Part shown: piece by piece, positions 8,023 through 11,649 of the stretch
How the letters are laid out: each line of letters begins with the position of its first letter
Position numbering within the stretch: position 1 is the stretch's first letter
NCBI GenBank assembly: GCA_003024985.2
Contig: PXIH01S0003797.1
Direction: 5' to 3' (one strand)
DNA length: 11,649 nt
Origin: Euperipatoides rowelli
Taxonomy: Eukaryota; Onychophora; Udeonychophora; Euonychophora; Peripatopsidae
Made by a program: the position numbers and the translations under genes
The notes under the pieces: generated by a model
Told to the model about the DNA's origin: nothing
The model's database searches: none
The model's input: only the letters and a program-made list of their open reading frames with translations

Positions 8023-8253
8023 AGCTTTCCATTGTCTTATTTCTATTCTAAAAACAGTTGTTTTCCTTTAACTAAAATGCAAGAAATAATGTAAATAAAT
8101 GAATTAACTTTCTGACTATCACAAGAAATTTAATTACTTTATAATTTTTGACAGCTTTCCATTGTCTTCATTATTTTTATTCTAAAATATGCATTTTTTT
8201 TGTTGTTGTTGTTTAAACTAAAATAAATGGAGGAAATAGAATAAATGAATTAA
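8023..8253. repeat. Diverged tandem duplication of about 130-146 bases
   Basis: AGCTTTCCATTGTCTT at 8023-8038 recurs exactly at 8153-8168. The match resumes with ATTCTAAAA and AACTAAAAT and ends with ATAAATGAATTAA at 8095-8107 and 8241-8253. The spacing grows from 130 to 146 bases, because the second copy carries an expanded T/GTT tract. This is an old local duplication in non-coding DNA. Confidence 0.75.
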
Positions 8254-8305
8254 TATCTCATAGTATAAAACTCTTTGTGCAACATGCATATTATGAGATA
8301 TTAAT
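8249..8305. repeat. Perfect 14-base inverted repeat (hairpin)
   Basis: ATTAATATCTCATA (8249-8262) and TATGAGATATTAAT (8292-8305) are exact reverse complements around a 29-base loop. The left arm begins inside the end of the second tandem-duplication copy, and the corresponding part of the first copy lacks the arm. Nothing links it to a known RNA or terminator. It may be a footprint of a small element. Confidence 0.7.
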
Positions 8306-9282
8306 AAGATAATAATTCTCTTTTCACATTTGCAATTTATTGTATTATTTCAAACATCAGTTAATTTGAAGAGTAATAATAATAATAATAAATGTGTATG
8401 TTATTCCAAAAACATGTAAATTAAATCCATGTAAATCCAAGTTACTAATATAGAGAATTATAAGTGGGAATAAGATTTAAATGTGTGAATGGATTTAAAA
8501 ACTATCTTTAATGTAGAAGTAGGAAAGGAACCCCTTTTCCTTTTAGGATTTGCCTAAAACTAGAAAGTTTGAAAATTAATATAATAGTTGCAGTTCCAGA
8601 TGTTGAATTGCACTCTGAGATTGGTATCCTTGTCAAACTCCTATATAAAGCTAGTTCGGCTCCAGAAGTTTATGTAATCACAATTGGGTTTTATCAATGA
8701 ATTATTAAGTTAATCATTACAATAGTCATTACATATTGTTAGTTTTAAGTCATATTTTTTCACTAATGGATAATTTGTCATTGGTTTTGAAAAGGCAAAA
8801 CTTATCAGCAAATTTCTGGTTGAAGACAAAATTTAGCTTATTGTCAAACCTAAGAATGCTCACCTCACATAGTATTAAACATTAAAATGTTTAATGGCAG
8901 TGAATTTAATCAAATCATTATTTGTTCAGTAATTCAGTGATTGATTTTTCTTCTATTCTTAATGCTCTGAAAATGCATGTGACAAAGAAAAACTGATAAA
9001 CATTAAAGAAAAATGACCACATTAAATTACAGAAAGAAAAAGTTAAAGATCATATAAATGTATGATATTGGTACTTAAATATTTGTATGAATAGATATGT
9101 GAGCTTGTGTTTTGACTAGAATAATGGATTAAGAAATTTTCACATACCAAAACTTTCATTTACAATTTTATGTTTTGAATTAACTAAACATCATATTTAA
9201 AGTTCATTCTTATAATATACCTTTTTATAAGTGAAAACAATCAATTGTCTTGAGAATTACCGACTATTAACAATTGTTTCAG

Positions 9283-9316
9283 GAAAAGAGCTGTTGCTAT
9301 CAAAATGCAAGGAATG
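9283..9316 (+). other. Candidate micro-exon, weakly supported
   Basis: 34 bases lie between a good acceptor (ACAATTGTTTCAG) and a good donor (GTATGT). Joined to exon D it would continue in frame as Arg then KRAVAIKMQGM and end in phase 0. Joined to exon C it would read EKSCCYQNARN and end in phase 1. Neither matches a PLD segment I know, and exon C is the better successor to D. It could be an alternative or loop-region exon, or two chance splice-like signals. Confidence 0.2.
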
Positions 9317-10700
9317 GTATGTAATTTCTTTTATTGTTTCATTGCACCTGAAATCAACAATTTACACTATGACTTACAATAATGCAAAAATTTATTATTT
9401 TGTCACCTAGTCAGATTTTAGTTTTATTATGGCACTATACCTTACACCTTACAAGTATCTAAATGCACCATCTAATGTGAATAAACATTCTGCACAAACA
9501 CTTGTGTCATTTGTTGTTGTTGTTTTGTTTTCTTGTGGTTTTTGTGATGTTTGGGAGAAAAGTTTTAGTTTTATCTTCATTAGACAGTAAATTTTGAAAA
9601 GGAGAAATTTGGTTATTCTCGGATAAACATTCCCAAATTATTTACCAATTTTTTTGAATAAATGATCTCAAATTAAAACATTATTAACATGGTTATAGTT
9701 TCAGGAACAGGAAGTCTATCTACCAGTTAGAGAAAAAAATCTATTTATATTTTAAATTATTTTTTAAAAAAAATATTTTTTTTACCCTTTTTGGGGGTAG
9801 GAGTATAAAATATGCTCTACTCCAAATAAATTATCATAGAGTACTCAATATAGTGTTGATCAAATGTAAGGTTTATTTTATAATTTGTGTTGATTAAAAC
9901 ACACAAGGCTAATTATGTTGACATTATGCAAAATGAGAAGTCATGTGACATAGACACACTGTCTCCTGTTACTTTTAAAACTAGGTGAAAGAGAATAAAG
10001 TTTTGTTGTTGTGAAGTCCCTCCTAGTCATGACCTTTAGTCCTTCACTATTGTCATACATTTTTATTTTTACCATTTCATATCCAAAGGAGGGGCTGACA
10101 ACCTATTAATGGGTTGGCTCTGTGAAGCATATTTTCCAGCAGTTTAAGTCCAACTGCAGATATGGCTTAAGTGCAGCAGTCTGTTCTCTGTGGTTTAGTT
10201 TATCAGTCATAAGTTTTAAAATAGATCAAGCATAGTGGAATTTCATTGCTTTGTATGGGATTACAATTATCTCATTAGTATGAATAATGTCAAAGTCATG
10301 ATTCTATTGTTATTATCAATGCTCTATGTAGTTTATAAGCAAAGAACCTGTGAAAAGGTAAGACATTGTATTGAATGTACCTGTTATTGTAACCACTTTG
10401 TGTAGCCGTGAAATAAAGGGTTATGTTTAATTGTGCAACAGCTGATTAATTATCCTATTTGTTTTTATTTATGATACTTGCCACATAGTAAAGATGTAGC
10501 AGTCGCCAGTCTCTAGGAAAACATTACAATTTATACAGTATATTGTTTTATTCAAGATATAATACTGTACATATGAACTATTAAGTCTTTAGCCTTTTCC
10601 GATGAAAGAATTATTACAAAATTAATATTCAAATTAAAATAATTATAATATTCATTGAGAAAAACATATCAAACTACAAACCATTCAAAATAATACAACA
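9317..10700. other. Non-coding DNA, no gene seen; right part is retroelement 3' flank
   Basis: No coding similarity is seen. A GTT-rich tract lies near 9510-9530. The 9900-10430 stretch is less AT-rich and contains short inverted repeats, for example GTGAAG (10011-10016) with CTTCAC (10042-10047) around the palindrome GTCATGAC (10026-10033), and GCAGTT with AACTGC near 10140-10158. It could be an unrecognised short repeat. The bases just below 10701 should be the 3' untranslated region of the minus-strand L2/CR1-like element. Confidence 0.5.
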
Positions 10701-11575
10701 TTACAATTCACTTTTGATTAGAGTAATAGCACTGTTAATTGGTAATTGCTCAAATCTCTTGGTTCTGGATCTTGGTAAAACATGTTTAGCAGATCCTCTA
10801 GTGAAGATACAAGAAATAACTAATTGAGTTGGAGATAAAAATTCTGGAAAAGATCTAAAGAAGGATTTAGCCAAATACAATGATTAATTCAATCTCCTTT
10901 GCCTTAGGGTTGTGAGATTGAGTGTTATTAATGCAAGTTCATAGTTAAGATATTTAAGTCCCAAAATATTACGTACAGAATTATTTTGGACTGACTCAAT
11001 AGCCTCAGATTTGGTCAGTGTAGGACTTCAAACAGGCATGCAATATTCAAGATTAGATCCGATGAAAGTTATTTGCCCCAAGTCTTTTAAGTTTATACAA
11101 GATAAAAATTAATTTATTAGATTTTTTTATCAACTGCTCAACCTGGAGATTCCATTTCAAGTCTTCCTGGATAATGACACCCAAAATTTTAATGAATTTA
11201 ACTTGAAGTTGATTATCCTTAGTGAAGACATTAAATGCTGGTTTATTTTTTTAGGAATGAATGAGCAACTAATGAACATTTATCAGGATTTAGTTGAAGC
11301 GCAATTGCTTCAACCTGAGAAACAATGTCATCAGCAACCATCTGAGGTAAAAATTATTATTAGAGTCGTAGACTTCCAATAAAGTTAATTCATCTACATA
11401 TTTAAATGGTACTGTACTTATAATTACTATCAATATCATTAACCAAAATTGCAAACACTAGACTTCACAAAACGGAGCCTTGAGGCACACCATTACTACT
11501 AATAAATGTATAGATAGAACTATCATAAGGATTATGTATTAAAAGTATAGGTATCCACTAAACTATCTACCTAGG
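10701..11575 (-). pseudogene. L2/CR1-like non-LTR reverse transcriptase fragment, degenerate
   Basis: Read downward from about 11575, the minus strand reaches motif B as NGVPQGSVL (GVPQGSV at 11491-11471). A TGA at 11467-11465 stands where the family has Gly. Next comes a decayed motif C region, YVDELTLLEV (about 11400), and then VADDIVSQVEAIALQLNPDK (about 11345-11285). A frameshift falls in an A run near 11250. ILGVIIQEDLKWNLQVEQL follows (about 11200-11130), and after a frame change near 11060 comes SNLEYCMPV with TGA replacing Trp of V(W)SP. The sequence IESVQNNSVRNILGLKYLNY leads to a C-terminus ending TLIKSEL with stop at 10703-10701. The pattern of V-D-LTL plus ALQLN-DKC resembles L2-type elements. 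It is 5'-truncated with several frameshifts and stops, so inactive, but the natural 3' end of the ORF is preserved. Confidence 0.87.
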
Positions 11576-11649
11576 TAAAAATAAACTTCAAATCAAATAT
11601 TTCAAACTTGAAATAACACTTTTTAATCGTTATTACTGGTAAATACATG

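Larger units (their letters stand above)
7064..9282. other. Long non-coding stretch after exon D, with repeats
   Basis: No further PLD exon is recognised. A stop-free stretch at 7850-8071 runs into a tandem duplication and has no family resemblance, so I read it as chance. Another open stretch of about 62 codons at roughly 8513-8700 is also unrecognised. Microsatellites include (AAT)n at 8374-8391 and (GTT)n near 8200. GGAAAGG and CCTTTTCC form a short hairpin around 8521-8542. The inverted-repeat element, the tandem duplication and the strong hairpin are listed separately. Confidence 0.55.

Noticed and set aside
7850-8071. 73-codon plus-strand open frame starting at ATG
   Set aside because: It has a hydrophobic, AT-driven composition and no family resemblance. 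It runs into a tandem duplication whose second copy does not keep the frame. I take it as chance within intron.
10011-10160. Cluster of short inverted repeats considered as a structured RNA or SINE
   Set aside because: Stems are only 5-6 pairs. No tRNA-like A and B boxes or tail are recognised, and no second copy was seen in the window.
1-11649. Defence island, CRISPR array, phage or bacterial operon
   Set aside because: There are no direct-repeat arrays, bacterial gene spacing or bacterial protein motifs. Intron-split PLD and LINE fragments identify eukaryotic nuclear DNA.

Overview
The window reads as AT-rich nuclear DNA of an invertebrate animal, roughly three quarters A+T by eye. The coding pieces are short and bounded by GT/AG splice signals. 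They lie in long, low-complexity introns with homopolymer runs and microsatellites, together with decayed non-LTR retrotransposon fragments. There are no operons, ribosome binding sites, bacterial genes, tRNAs, rRNAs or CRISPR arrays. The phylum cannot be fixed from sequence alone. A mollusc-like or cnidarian-like genome would fit, but this is only an impression.

The one recognisable host gene is a classical phospholipase D (PLD1/PLD2 family). Four plus-strand exons encode adjacent parts of the region around the first HKD active-site motif: A (2425-2538), B (3181-3262), C (6221-6314) and D (6924-7063). The protein order deduced from the family, and from perfect codon-phase agreement, is B-A-D-C, while the DNA order is A-B-C-D. 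Both neighbouring pairs are therefore swapped with no change of strand. Splicing in genomic order would shift the frame and reach a stop at the B-C junction. A single 'n' lies between A and B (2826) and another between C and D (6881), so contigs joined in the wrong order are the leading explanation. A 34-base identity between the first bases of the window and the bases just before the 'n' at 1618 may be a third sign of the same problem. A real genomic rearrangement cannot be excluded.

Layout: 1-1617 is non-coding DNA with microsatellites, hairpins and the 34-base repeat. 1619-2146 is a frameshifted reverse-transcriptase fragment on the plus strand. 2147-3863 holds exons A and B in intron. 3864-5354 is featureless AT-rich DNA. 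5355-5988 is the 3' end of a CR1/Jockey-like element on the minus strand. 5989-7063 holds exons C and D. 7064-9282 is intron containing a GC-richer inverted-repeat element, a diverged tandem duplication and a strong hairpin. 9283-9316 is a possible micro-exon. 9317-10700 is non-coding. 10701-11575 is an L2/CR1-like reverse-transcriptase pseudogene on the minus strand that keeps its natural C-terminus.

Nothing here amounts to a new molecular system. The unusual result is the scrambled exon order and its coincidence with the ambiguous bases.
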